Assembly (NCBI GenBank): GCA_903858195.1
Contig: CAIOHW010000443.1
Location: 1-5,314 of the forward strand
Reading direction: 5' to 3'
From: Oligoflexia bacterium
GTDB lineage: Bacteria; Bdellovibrionota; UBA1018
DNA: 5,314 nucleotides
In this document: piece by piece, positions 1-5,314 of the stretch
Layout of the letters: each line of letters opens with the position of its first letter
Position numbering within the stretch: position 1 is the first letter of the stretch
Program-made: the position numbers and the translations under genes
Notes under the pieces: model-generated
Seen by the model: only the letters and a program-made list of their open reading frames with translations
What the model was told of the DNA's origin: nothing
The model's database searches: none

Positions 1-709
1 CTCTTCGGTTGTCGCGCTCATTGAGGGCATCTACGCTACCGAACCGCGCTGGTCGGTGGCGTGGGTACGGGGCCGCATTTTTACGACCGAGTCGGCCGGA
101 GTGGCCTCGGCTGCCACGGTGCAGGTGGCCGCTCGGCGCGTGAGCTGGCAGGATTTGTGGGAGAGTCTGTTTGAACTCTTGGATTCTCGCGACTGGGACA
201 AGATCGAGGAGGTCACTGCTCCGCCCATTGAAAGGGCGCGGCGATTGGATCCAGGGCCGGGACTTGCGCCTTTTGAGTTCCTCCGGACCTGGCGCTCTCA
301 GGCCTCGAAAGATGAGCTCGCTCAGGAGCTGGTGCCCGTCGTGGCGGGGATCCGGCTTTCGGGCGAGTCGAACTTCTTGCTGGCGCGCATCAATCAGGCC
401 CGGCGCATTCGCACGCGTCATGCCGAGGTGCAGCTCGTGCACGACCTGCTCCGAGCTCGACCGGCAGGAGCGAAGCTTGAACTCTGGGCCACCCTCAAGT
501 GCTGCAAAATGTGCGCGGCATGGGTTTTTGAGGCGTTTGCCGGCAGGAGTGATTTTGAGGTCCTCTTCGAAAAGCCCGATCCGGGGCGGTTAGGGCGCTT
601 CACGGCACTCGAGGCCTCGAGTCCGCAGCGGCTGGCTGCGGTGCGGGAGCTCGGTCTTTCTGCGGACTGGATCACCCGCGTGGTTGAGCGGCATGACGAA
701 TCGCGCTAG
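1..709 (+). CDS. Deaminase-fold protein (zinc-dependent, Bd3614-like?), 5' end outside window
   Basis: The reading frame is open from base 2 to the TAG at 707-709, so the real start is probably upstream. A GTG at 56 exists, but the codons before it (SSVVALIEGIYATEPRWS) look like normal protein. About 235 residues are visible. The C-terminal half carries the zinc-deaminase motifs: HAE encoded at 419-427 (His zinc ligand, Glu proton shuttle), and 28 residues after the His the pair of Cys ligands C-K-M-C at 503-514, in the context LKCCKMCAAWVF. This is the H(A)E...CxxC arrangement of the cytidine deaminase-like superfamily; the Pro that usually precedes the first Cys is replaced by Cys. The part before it looks like a separate N-terminal domain. 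From memory, a small family named after Bdellovibrio Bd3614 has this two-domain form; I could not verify this. The substrate is unknown: free nucleotide, tRNA or other nucleic acid. It ends 13 nt before a tRNA-Leu gene. All visible catalytic residues are present, so it is probably active. Confidence 0.75.
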   Translation, partial: SSVVALIEGIYATEPRWSVAWVRGRIFTTESAGVASAATVQVAARRVSWQDLWESLFELLDSRDWDKIEEVTAPPIERARRLDPGPGLAPFEFLRTWRSQASKDELAQELVPVVAGIRLSGESNFLLARINQARRIRTRHAEVQLVHDLLRARPAGAKLELWATLKCCKMCAAWVFEAFAGRSDFEVLFEKPDPGRLGRFTALEASSPQRLAAVRELGLSADWITRVVERHDESR

Positions 710-722
710 CCTTGGTCTCAGT

Positions 723-811
723 GCCGGGGTGGCGAAATTGGTAGACGCACAGGACTTAAAATCCTGAGCTCCGCAAGGGGCGTGCCGGTTCAAGCCCGGC
801 CCTCGGCACCA
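723..811 (+). tRNA. tRNA-Leu (anticodon UAA), CCA encoded
   Basis: A full class II tRNA can be folded. The acceptor is 723-729 (GCCGGGG) with 801-807 (CCTCGGC), one G-U pair, discriminator A808 and encoded CCA 809-811. The D arm uses GCG 732-734 with CGC 746-748 around AAATTGGTAGA. The anticodon stem is CAGGA 750-754 with TCCTG 762-766, with loop CTTAAAA and anticodon TAA at 757-759. The long variable arm typical of Leu is GCTCC 768-772, loop GCAA, GGGGC 777-781. The T arm is GCCGG 784-788, loop TTCAAGC, CCGGC 796-800. It reads UUA and by wobble UUG leucine codons. It lies 13 nt after the deaminase-like gene and 26 nt before the hydrolase gene, so it may be cut out of a longer transcript. Confidence 0.97.
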
Positions 812-837
812 CATTGTTTTTGGGTTAGACTGTCCAA

Positions 838-1830
838 GTGAGTCCGAACCCGTCGCCTCTCCTGCAAAAAGCGTTTGAGCAGGCCCTCAACCAGGCAACC
901 TCGCGTCTGCTGGAACTGTTGAGGGTGGATCTGGATCTCAAGCGCGATGAAGATCGCTTTCGATTGGCGGTGAGCGCCGCCAACTGGGCCGTCGCGCGCC
1001 TGGTGCGTCGCGAGGTCAGGCGCAGGGGTGATATGGAGTGGGCGCTTTGGCGCATTCCGGTGCCCAGACTCCCGCAACGCCTCGAGGTGACTCCTTCGCT
1101 CTCCCGCGGTCGAGTCCTTTGGATTCCGGGGTGGGGCGATTCGCCCATGAGCTGGCTCGGTGTGATTGCCGCTGCCTTTGTAGGGTCTGGATATGAGGAG
1201 GTCGTCGCTCTCGACTTTCCCGGATTTCACGGCTCGCTTGCCCATCGCCGCTGCATCACCGACATGGATCGCCTTCTTGAAGTGGTGCGAGACCAGATCC
1301 AGGAGCTCCATCCGGAGATCGTTGCGGGTCATTCGCTCGGGGGATGGCTGGCTTCGTGGGGCGTGCTCCATGCCGACTCACGCACACCGGCGCCCTCAAA
1401 GCTCATGCTCATTTCTCCATCGGGCGTGACGGGCTCGCCCGCCGAGCGCGAGCTCTGGCGCACGGAAATGGAGTCCTGGACCCGAGCTTCAGAAGACGAA
1501 TATGTCTCACGGGTTTTTGGGAACCGCCCGCCGCTAGTGGCCGGCCTTGTTAAGAAGTTCGCGCCCTTCATGGTTCGTGAGGACACGCAGGAGTTTTTAC
1601 GTTCGGTGCGCGATGACCATTTTGTCGATGATCGGCTGCATGAAATGCCAAGCAGCGTGCACCTGCTCTGGGGGTCCGAAGATGGAGTGGTGCCTGAGCG
1701 GTTTGCCACGCACTGGGTCGCGCGACTGCCGCAGGCGAGGCTCGAGTGCTGGCCCGGTGTCGCGCATATGCCACATCTGGAGGCTCCTGTGAGGCTTGCG
1801 CGCTGGGTTCGGGCTGCGCTCTCAACTTAG
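838..1830 (+). CDS. Alpha/beta hydrolase
   Basis: Predicted 330-aa soluble hydrolase of the alpha/beta fold; no signal peptide is seen. The core begins near residue 92 with RVLWIPGWG (oxyanion-loop position of the usual HGWG). It continues with the strand VVALDFPGF, the nucleophile elbow GHSLGG (Ser166), a helical cap around 195-260, the acid in WGSEDGVVP (Asp282) and the catalytic His310 in GVAHMPHLEAP. The triad is complete, so it is likely active as an esterase, lipase or related hydrolase; the substrate cannot be read from sequence. Residues 1-65 form an extra, mostly helical and charged N-terminus not needed for the fold. The GTG start at 838 has no clear ribosome binding site. An internal ATG at 1033 preceded by AGGGG (1024-1028) would give a 266-aa protein that still contains the whole core. 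The start is therefore uncertain. Gene follows tRNA-Leu by 26 nt and precedes a small exported protein gene by 28 nt, probably in one operon. Confidence 0.9.
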   Translation: MSPNPSPLLQKAFEQALNQATSRLLELLRVDLDLKRDEDRFRLAVSAANWAVARLVRREVRRRGDMEWALWRIPVPRLPQRLEVTPSLSRGRVLWIPGWGDSPMSWLGVIAAAFVGSGYEEVVALDFPGFHGSLAHRRCITDMDRLLEVVRDQIQELHPEIVAGHSLGGWLASWGVLHADSRTPAPSKLMLISPSGVTGSPAERELWRTEMESWTRASEDEYVSRVFGNRPPLVAGLVKKFAPFMVREDTQEFLRSVRDDHFVDDRLHEMPSSVHLLWGSEDGVVPERFATHWVARLPQARLECWPGVAHMPHLEAPVRLARWVRAALST

Positions 1831-1858
1831 CCCAAGTGACTTCCGATGTGCCTCAGGC

Positions 1859-2482
1859 ATGGTCGCGTTTGATCTTAGCGATGGGCTCAGGTTTTTGCGG
1901 AGGCAGCTAGGCGCCAGTCTTTTGGCGATCCTGCTGTCTTTGGGGCCTGCCAGCCCGATTCATGCCGCTGATTGCAGGGATTCGGGCGAGCTTGCAAGGA
2001 GGTTTGCCGAGGAATCAGGTGCCCGACCCGCTCAGCAAGTGGCAATGCCTGCCGCCTCGCAAAAACTTCTTGAGCAGGCTGCGATGCCCGAGAGGCGGGG
2101 ACACATCTGGAACCATTTTCTCCCCAACAATGCTCCCCGAGAGCGTGCAGCGCTCACTCAGTTTCTGCGGGAGCGACTCATCCAGCGAGGGCGACAGGGG
2201 CAGCTCACCAGCGTCTTTCCGGCAGGGATCGACGAGAATGGGGTGCTTGCCAAGCTTAAGAGCGCCGGCGGCGCTCGACTGCTTCAGGCGGAGACGGGGC
2301 CACGCGGGGTGCATTCTTCTTTTCAGCACGAGCTGGAGCTGGAGTATCTGAACGAGCGAGGAGAGCGGATCCGGGGCCGCTTTACGGTGACGGTGGTGAT
2401 CGACCGGTTTCTGGGCGAAGTGGTGACGCTCTTTCCCGAGAGGGGTCCCGGGGTAATCCGGGTGGATTTGACTAGCCCCTAG
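1859..2482 (+). CDS. Small exported protein of unknown function
   Basis: I do not recognise this 207-aa protein. From ATG 1859 it has a Sec signal peptide: Arg-rich n-region near residues 11-15, hydrophobic core LGASLLAILLSLG (17-29) and a signal peptidase I site after PIHA (36), giving a periplasmic or secreted mature protein of about 171 aa. The single Cys39 sits just after the cleavage site but the context HAADC is not a lipobox. The mature part is helical at first (about 40-112), with a GHIWNHF motif (His82, His86), and then beta-rich, with the strands FTVTVVID and EVVTLFP near 175-193. This His-helix followed by a sheet ending in T-x-F-P is vaguely like BECR-fold RNase toxins, but that is speculation. 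A TTG-initiated frame from 1796 overlapping the hydrolase gene is less likely because it would bury the signal peptide. The ribosome binding site is weak, so it may depend on translation of the upstream hydrolase gene, 28 nt away. Confidence 0.8.
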   Translation: MVAFDLSDGLRFLRRQLGASLLAILLSLGPASPIHAADCRDSGELARRFAEESGARPAQQVAMPAASQKLLEQAAMPERRGHIWNHFLPNNAPRERAALTQFLRERLIQRGRQGQLTSVFPAGIDENGVLAKLKSAGGARLLQAETGPRGVHSSFQHELELEYLNERGERIRGRFTVTVVIDRFLGEVVTLFPERGPGVIRVDLTSP

Positions 2483-2532
2483 CCTGTGAATCCTTATTTT
2501 GTTCTATTAAAACAATAAATTACTGGAGCGCC

Positions 2533-2555
2533 CCCTCTTTGCGACCAGAAGAGGG
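2533..2555 (+). terminator. Stem-loop after the hydrolase/exported protein genes, possible terminator
   Basis: CCCTCTT (2533-2539) pairs perfectly with AAGAGGG (2549-2555) around a 9-nt loop. Two more pairs (2531/2557, 2530/2558) are possible after one mismatch. It lies 50 nt after the stop codon of the small exported protein and before the next promoter, which is a sensible place for a transcript end. No U-tract follows, so it is not a classical intrinsic terminator; it may stabilise a 3' end or do nothing. Confidence 0.35.
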
Positions 2556-2563
2556 AGCCTGGG

Positions 2564-2579
2564 TAGAAATACCTTTCTA
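2564..2579. promoter_or_regulatory. Operator-like palindrome at the -35 region
   Basis: The sequence is TAGAAA-TACC-TTTCTA, a perfect inverted repeat with 6-bp arms and a 4-bp spacer. Its right arm occupies the place where the -35 element of the downstream extended -10 promoter should be (17 nt before TATAGA). A dimeric regulator bound here would block or assist RNA polymerase. The regulator is unknown and no regulator gene is in the window. Confidence 0.4.
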
Positions 2580-2593
2580 AATTAGTCAGGTAC

Positions 2594-2602
2594 TGGTATA
2601 GA
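2594..2602 (+). promoter_or_regulatory. Extended -10 promoter of the 304-aa exported protein gene
   Basis: TGG-TATAGA fits the extended -10 pattern TGn-TATAAT with four of six -10 positions matched. The -35 position (2574-2579, TTTCTA) is poor, which is common for extended -10 promoters. Transcription would begin near 2608-2610, giving a leader of about 19 nt that carries the ribosome binding site. The surrounding 146-nt intergenic region (2483-2628) is clearly richer in A/T than the genes, as expected for a promoter region. Confidence 0.5.
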
Positions 2603-2617
2603 TCCCTCCGAATCAAA

Positions 2618-2623
2618 CGGAGG
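2618..2623 (+). promoter_or_regulatory. Strong ribosome binding site, also the 3' arm of a small inverted repeat
   Basis: GGAGG at 2619-2623 lies 5 nt before ATG 2629 and fixes that start. CGGAGG (2618-2623) is also the exact complement of CCTCCG (2605-2610) across the 7-nt loop AATCAAA. If the transcript starts upstream of 2605 the hairpin would hide the ribosome binding site; if it starts near 2609, as the -10 element predicts, the left arm is not transcribed and the site is free. Confidence 0.8.
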
Positions 2624-2628
2624 TCCCC

Positions 2629-3543
2629 ATGACTCTCACCCAGCGTACGGCCTTGAATGCCCTTGTCCTGCTCAGCTTAACCACCCTCGGATCGGTGACT
2701 GCGAGGGCCGCGTGTTACGGCGGGGAGGGGCTTGGATATGTATCGAGCTACCCTTGGCATGTGCCGAGCAGCGTCCGGCGCGGAGGGTTTTTTACAAACT
2801 TCCAGAAAAAGATTGAGACTGGAAACAGCTCACTCATGTACCGGAGCCACGAAGAGGGCAGGAATGCCCAGGAACATAAGCGCTGGCGCGTGGTCCTGGA
2901 GAGAAACGGAAAGTCGCTGGATTGGTTTCACTCGAGTTTTGAGGAGCGCTCGCAATTGCTCGAAGGCGCGAGTCCCGAGGCATTGGTTCGCGAAGTGACC
3001 TTCAGGCAGGTGGTTACGGAGATCGCAGCAGACGGTACCGAAAAGCAGGTCGGTCAGACTCAGCCGCTCCGGGCCGTATATTTCTTTCCGCTGTTGGTTG
3101 CCCACAAGTTTGCCGAGAAGCACGGTGCCTGCCGCAAGACCGAAGAGCAGGTGGGAACTATGCCGAACCTCGGCACCCAGCAGACGAGGTTTGTGCGAAC
3201 CGACGAATCCTGCCTCTTTACGGTCGATCACACTGACTCCCGGTCCACTTCGACCCGGCAGTCCGTGCGCCTGCCGCTGATCTCGGGAGGAGCATTCACT
3301 CACTACATCGACGCCCTGCTTGAAAGAACCGTGACCCAGGCGCAGGCGTCTGAGTACATGGACTCGCTCCATCGTGCCTTTCTGGCTTCGATTGAAAAGC
3401 TGGCGGCAGTCGAATCCGACAACGCCGAGCTTGAGGCCGATGAGCTGATCCTGGCTCGCAAATTCTACAACTGCCGCTACGAGCGTAACGTGGAAGGCGT
3501 GGATGAGGTCGAATTCGTGAAGCGCGTGTTTGACGGCAAGTGA
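2629..3543 (+). CDS. Exported protein of unknown function, 304 aa
   Basis: I do not recognise this protein. Residues 1-27 are a clear Sec signal peptide (hydrophobic ALNALVLLSLTTLGSV, signal peptidase I site TARA|AC). The Arg at position -3 from Cys29 argues against a lipoprotein. The mature protein of about 277 aa has no further membrane segment. It has four Cys (29, 168, 195, 282), which could form two disulfides outside the cytoplasm. It is rich in charged residues, with predicted strands around 85-155 (KRWRVVLERN, REVTFRQVVTEI, LRAVYFFPLLVAHKF) and a helical, acidic C-terminal region from about 222 (alternating Glu/Ala/Leu, 240-300). The start at ATG 2629 is supported by GGAGG five nt upstream and by the signal peptide. 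It has its own promoter region and a hairpin after its stop, so it appears monocistronic. It converges with tyrS, 35 nt away. Likely periplasmic or secreted; function open. Confidence 0.88.
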   Translation: MTLTQRTALNALVLLSLTTLGSVTARAACYGGEGLGYVSSYPWHVPSSVRRGGFFTNFQKKIETGNSSLMYRSHEEGRNAQEHKRWRVVLERNGKSLDWFHSSFEERSQLLEGASPEALVREVTFRQVVTEIAADGTEKQVGQTQPLRAVYFFPLLVAHKFAEKHGACRKTEEQVGTMPNLGTQQTRFVRTDESCLFTVDHTDSRSTSTRQSVRLPLISGGAFTHYIDALLERTVTQAQASEYMDSLHRAFLASIEKLAAVESDNAELEADELILARKFYNCRYERNVEGVDEVEFVKRVFDGK

Positions 3544-3557
3544 TTGGAACCGGGGAT

Positions 3558-3584
3558 GGCTGGGGCAGCAACGCTGCCTCAGCC
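3558..3584. terminator. GC-rich hairpin between convergent genes, bidirectional terminator candidate
   Basis: Bases 3558-3569 pair with 3573-3584 as a 12-bp stem (11 Watson-Crick pairs and one G-T position) around the 3-nt loop AAC. It sits 15 nt after the stop of the exported protein gene and overlaps the last two codons and the stop of tyrS (TGA, 3579-3581 on the minus strand). The position between convergent genes fits a shared terminator. Neither strand has a T-run after the stem, so termination may need Rho or another factor, or the hairpin mainly protects 3' ends. Confidence 0.55.
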
Positions 3585-4865
3585 TACCTCTACGACCGAG
3601 TAGGTCTTTTTGCCCTTGCGCAGAATGATCCAGCCCCCCGAAAGCACGTGTGCTGACCCCAGCACGAGCGCCGCATCCGAGACGCGCTCATTGTTGAGGT
3701 AGATCCCGCCACTCTGGATGTCTTTTCGGGCCATGCCCTTGGAGTTGCAAAGCCCGCTCTCAACGAGAGCATCGACCAAGGTCCAACCCCCCAGACCTGA
3801 CTTTTCTTTCTTGATCCGAGGTGCGCTCGCAAATGCGGACTGCAGAGCTCCCGCATCGAGTGTCTTAAGATCCGCACCAAAGAGCGCCTGAGTCGCACCT
3901 TCAACCTTGGCAAGCTCGGCATCACCGTGCACGAGCCGGGTGAGGTCTCTGGCGAGGCGCTTTTGCGCCTCGCGGGCCTCGGGTGCCGACTTGAGTGCGC
4001 GAGCGCACTCTTCGCGCTCAGTTACGCTCAGATCCGTAAAATAGCCCAGATACGTCATCACATCCGCATCGGATGTCTGCATGAAGAACTGGTAAAAGTC
4101 GTAGGGAGCGGTCTTTGCGGGATCAATCCACACCGAGCCGCCCTCGGTCTTGCCAAACTTGGTGCCATCGCTTTTGGTGACCAGAGGGTGGGTGAGACCA
4201 AAGGCTTTTGCACTCGCGCCGGCGCCAGGACCTGCAAGCTTGTGAATCAGATCCAGGCCCGCCGTGATGTTGCCCCACTGGTCGCTCCCGCCGATCTGGA
4301 GGTCGCAGCCATGGTTCTTGTGCAGGTGGTAGAAGTCATAGGCCTGAAGCAGCATGTACGAAAACTCGGTGTACGAGATGCCATGCTCGCGGTCTTCTAG
4401 TCTGGCGCGCACGCTTTCCTTGGCAAGCATGTGGTTCACGGTGAAGTGCTTTCCCACTTCGCGCAAAAACGCGATGTAGGAATAGCCTTCGAACCACTCG
4501 AAGTTGTTGATCACGCGGGCCGGGTTCGGACCCGAGAGCTCCAGAAATTTGGAGATCGTGCGGGTGATGCCCTCGACATTGCGTGCGAGGTCCTCTTTCG
4601 AGAGGAGCTTGCGCTCCTGCGACTTGCCGCTTGGGTCACCGATCATGCCCGTGGCGCCCCCCACCACCGCGATCACGCGATGCCCCGCCTTCTGGAAGCG
4701 GCGCAGGGTAAGAAGCGGGAGCAGGCTTCCGACATGCAGGCTGTCAGAGGTCGGGTCAAAGCCGCAGTAAAGGGTGATCGGTCCCTGGGTGAGGCGCGAG
4801 GCAAGGCCCGGGTCAGTCACCTGTTTGACGATGCCGCGAGATTCGAGGTCAGCAAAAAGAGTCAT
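3579..4865 (-). CDS. tyrS: Tyrosine--tRNA ligase (tyrosyl-tRNA synthetase)
   Basis: Cytoplasmic class I aminoacyl-tRNA synthetase that activates tyrosine with ATP and charges tRNA-Tyr. At 428 aa it has the normal length for bacterial TyrRS. The Rossmann catalytic domain shows YCGFDPTSDSLHVGS (residues 33-47) with HVGS in the role of the HIGH motif. The tyrosine-binding residues are Y170, Q174 and D177 in FSYMLLQAYDFYHL. The QIGGSDQWGN motif is at 190-199, and KFGKT (236-240) takes the role of KMSKS. An anticodon-binding helical domain follows, and a C-terminal S4 RNA-binding domain runs from about 362 (WTLVDALVESGLC...GGIYLNNERV...). All key motifs are intact. The ATG at 4865 is the natural family start; only a weak AGGA lies 12 nt upstream. 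The gene stands alone on the minus strand, divergent from pstS and convergent with the orphan exported protein gene. Confidence 0.98.
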   Translation of the reverse strand: MTLFADLESRGIVKQVTDPGLASRLTQGPITLYCGFDPTSDSLHVGSLLPLLTLRRFQKAGHRVIAVVGGATGMIGDPSGKSQERKLLSKEDLARNVEGITRTISKFLELSGPNPARVINNFEWFEGYSYIAFLREVGKHFTVNHMLAKESVRARLEDREHGISYTEFSYMLLQAYDFYHLHKNHGCDLQIGGSDQWGNITAGLDLIHKLAGPGAGASAKAFGLTHPLVTKSDGTKFGKTEGGSVWIDPAKTAPYDFYQFFMQTSDADVMTYLGYFTDLSVTEREECARALKSAPEAREAQKRLARDLTRLVHGDAELAKVEGATQALFGADLKTLDAGALQSAFASAPRIKKEKSGLGGWTLVDALVESGLCNSKGMARKDIQSGGIYLNNERVSDAALVLGSAHVLSGGWIILRKGKKTYSVVEVG

Positions 4866-4869
4866 AAGT

Positions 4870-4904
4870 GGGGGTGATCCTGACTGAATCCTAACACAAC
4901 CCCC
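4870..4904. repeat. Inverted repeat GGGGGT...ACCCCC in front of tyrS
   Basis: GGGGGT (4870-4875) and ACCCCC (4899-4904) are exact complements 23 nt apart. They flank the predicted -10 element of tyrS; the arm nearer the gene lies 4 nt before the start codon. It could be an operator pair or, if transcription starts further upstream, a leader hairpin that affects tyrS translation. The arms are short and of low complexity, so chance is possible. No tyrosine T-box is visible in the 90-nt gap, which is too short for one. Confidence 0.3.
4888..4896 (-). promoter_or_regulatory. Possible extended -10 promoter of tyrS
   Basis: Read on the minus strand this is TGT-TAGGAT, an extended -10 (TGn) with four of six matches to TATAAT. 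No good -35 is found 17 nt further up. Transcription would begin near 4881, giving a leader of about 15 nt. Confidence 0.35.
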
Positions 4905-4944
4905 GAGAGGCAGGCGACAATGGATGTTACAGAATCAGAAAATC

Positions 4945-4949
4945 GGGAG
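4945..4949 (+). promoter_or_regulatory. Ribosome binding site of pstS
   Basis: GGGAG lies 6 nt before ATG 4956. It selects this start over an in-frame ATG at 4920, which would add an acidic 12-residue stretch in front of the signal peptide. Confidence 0.6.
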
Positions 4950-4955
4950 TCCTTC

Positions 4956-5314
4956 ATGAGATACCTTTTGCTCGGTCTTTCGCTATGGGCCACCTCTGCA
5001 GCGGGTGCCGTTCAGCTGCAGGGCGCAGGCGCGACATTTCCGTATCCGCTCTACTCGAAGTGGTTTTCGGAGTTTCAGAAGACCGGCAAGGGGATTGCGG
5101 TCAACTACCAGTCGATCGGCAGCGGTGGCGGCATCAGGCAGGTACTGGCCGGCACCGTGGACTTCGGCGCAAGCGACGCACCCATGACTGACGAAGAGCT
5201 CGGGCGCGCCAAGACCCCGATCGTGCACGTGCCGACCGTGCTGGGTGCCGTGGTGCTGAGCTACCACGTGCCGGGCGTTGCCACGGGGCTCAAGATCGGC
5301 ATGGAAGAGGCCGC
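4956..5314 (+). CDS. pstS: Phosphate ABC transporter substrate-binding protein PstS, 3' end outside window
   Basis: Periplasmic phosphate-binding protein that delivers phosphate to the PstCAB importer. Only the first 119 codons are in the window. The N-terminus MRYLLLGLSLWATSAAGA is a short signal peptide, with cleavage likely after AGA (residue 18). The mature start QLQGAGATFPYPLYSKWF, the segment VNYQSIGSGGGIRQ, and TVDFGASDAPMTDEEL are the hallmark blocks of PstS; the first GAGATFP, the SGGG loop and the GASDAP segment supply phosphate ligands in known PstS structures. The later IVHVPTVLGAVVLSYHVPG also fits the family. No Pho box could be recognised with confidence upstream. pstC, pstA and pstB would be expected beyond the right edge. 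The gene is divergent from tyrS with 90 nt between the start codons. Confidence 0.95.
   Translation, partial: MRYLLLGLSLWATSAAGAVQLQGAGATFPYPLYSKWFSEFQKTGKGIAVNYQSIGSGGGIRQVLAGTVDFGASDAPMTDEELGRAKTPIVHVPTVLGAVVLSYHVPGVATGLKIGMEEA

Noticed and set aside
684..712. Possible promoter for tRNA-Leu: TTGAGC, 17 nt, TAGCCT, inside the end of the deaminase-like gene
   Set aside because: Spacing is right, but the -10 matches only three of six positions and the tRNA may be cut from the upstream transcript.
723..811. tRNA-Leu as an integration site for a mobile element
   Set aside because: No integrase, no repeated tRNA 3' end and no change to foreign-looking genes downstream within the window.
790..1371. 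193-codon minus-strand open frame opposite the hydrolase
   Set aside because: Overlaps the tRNA 3' end and the clear alpha/beta hydrolase; composition is that of a shadow frame.
2494..2518. AT-rich partial inverted repeat (TTGTT 2499-2503 with AACAA 2511-2515)
   Set aside because: Only five A/T-rich pairs; more likely part of the AT-rich promoter upstream region than a structured element.
3927..4877. Long open frames on the plus strand opposite tyrS
   Set aside because: They mirror the GC-rich codon pattern of tyrS, have no recognisable domains and no ribosome binding sites; antisense shadows.
4916..4940. Pho-box-like sequence or promoter for pstS around TGTTACAGAAT
   Set aside because: Only one weak half-site resembles the known repeat and no paired repeat at the expected spacing; -35 matches are poor.
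4920..4955. In-frame upstream ATG for pstS with AGG at 4912-4914
   Set aside because: It would put an acidic stretch (MDVTESENRESF) before the signal peptide, while ATG 4956 has GGGAG and a normal signal peptide start.

Overview
The window is a 5.3-kb stretch of GC-rich, densely coded bacterial chromosome. It carries two ordinary housekeeping genes (tyrS and the start of pstS), one tRNA, and four genes that are less familiar. No plasmid, phage, transposase, integrase or CRISPR signature is visible. The first gene has a zinc-deaminase motif set that reminds me of a small deaminase family I recall being named after Bdellovibrio bacteriovorus Bd3614. Two exported orphan proteins would also fit a predatory or Bdellovibrionota-like delta-type lineage. 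This taxonomic hint rests on memory of one family and should be taken as a lead only.

Left part (1-2482, all + strand): the C-terminal part of a deaminase-fold protein ends 13 nt before a complete tRNA-Leu(UAA) gene with encoded CCA. After the tRNA come an alpha/beta hydrolase with an intact Ser-Asp-His triad and, 28 nt further on, a small exported protein of unknown function. The tight spacing suggests one transcription unit from which the tRNA is processed out, but no promoter was convincingly found.

Middle part (2483-3543): a 146-nt AT-richer intergenic region holds a stem-loop, a 16-bp operator-like palindrome, a good extended -10 promoter and a strong ribosome binding site. It leads to a monocistronic 304-aa exported protein that I do not recognise. 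This is the best-regulated-looking and least explained gene of the window.

Right part (3544-5314): a strong GC hairpin separates the orphan gene from convergent tyrS (minus strand), which encodes tyrosyl-tRNA synthetase. A 90-nt divergent intergenic region then separates tyrS from a plus-strand gene for the periplasmic phosphate-binding protein PstS, which is cut off by the window edge.

The strongest candidate for something undescribed is the deaminase/tRNA-Leu pair: a predicted nucleic acid or nucleotide deaminase placed directly upstream of a tRNA gene. The orphan exported proteins come second. Nothing here proves a new system.
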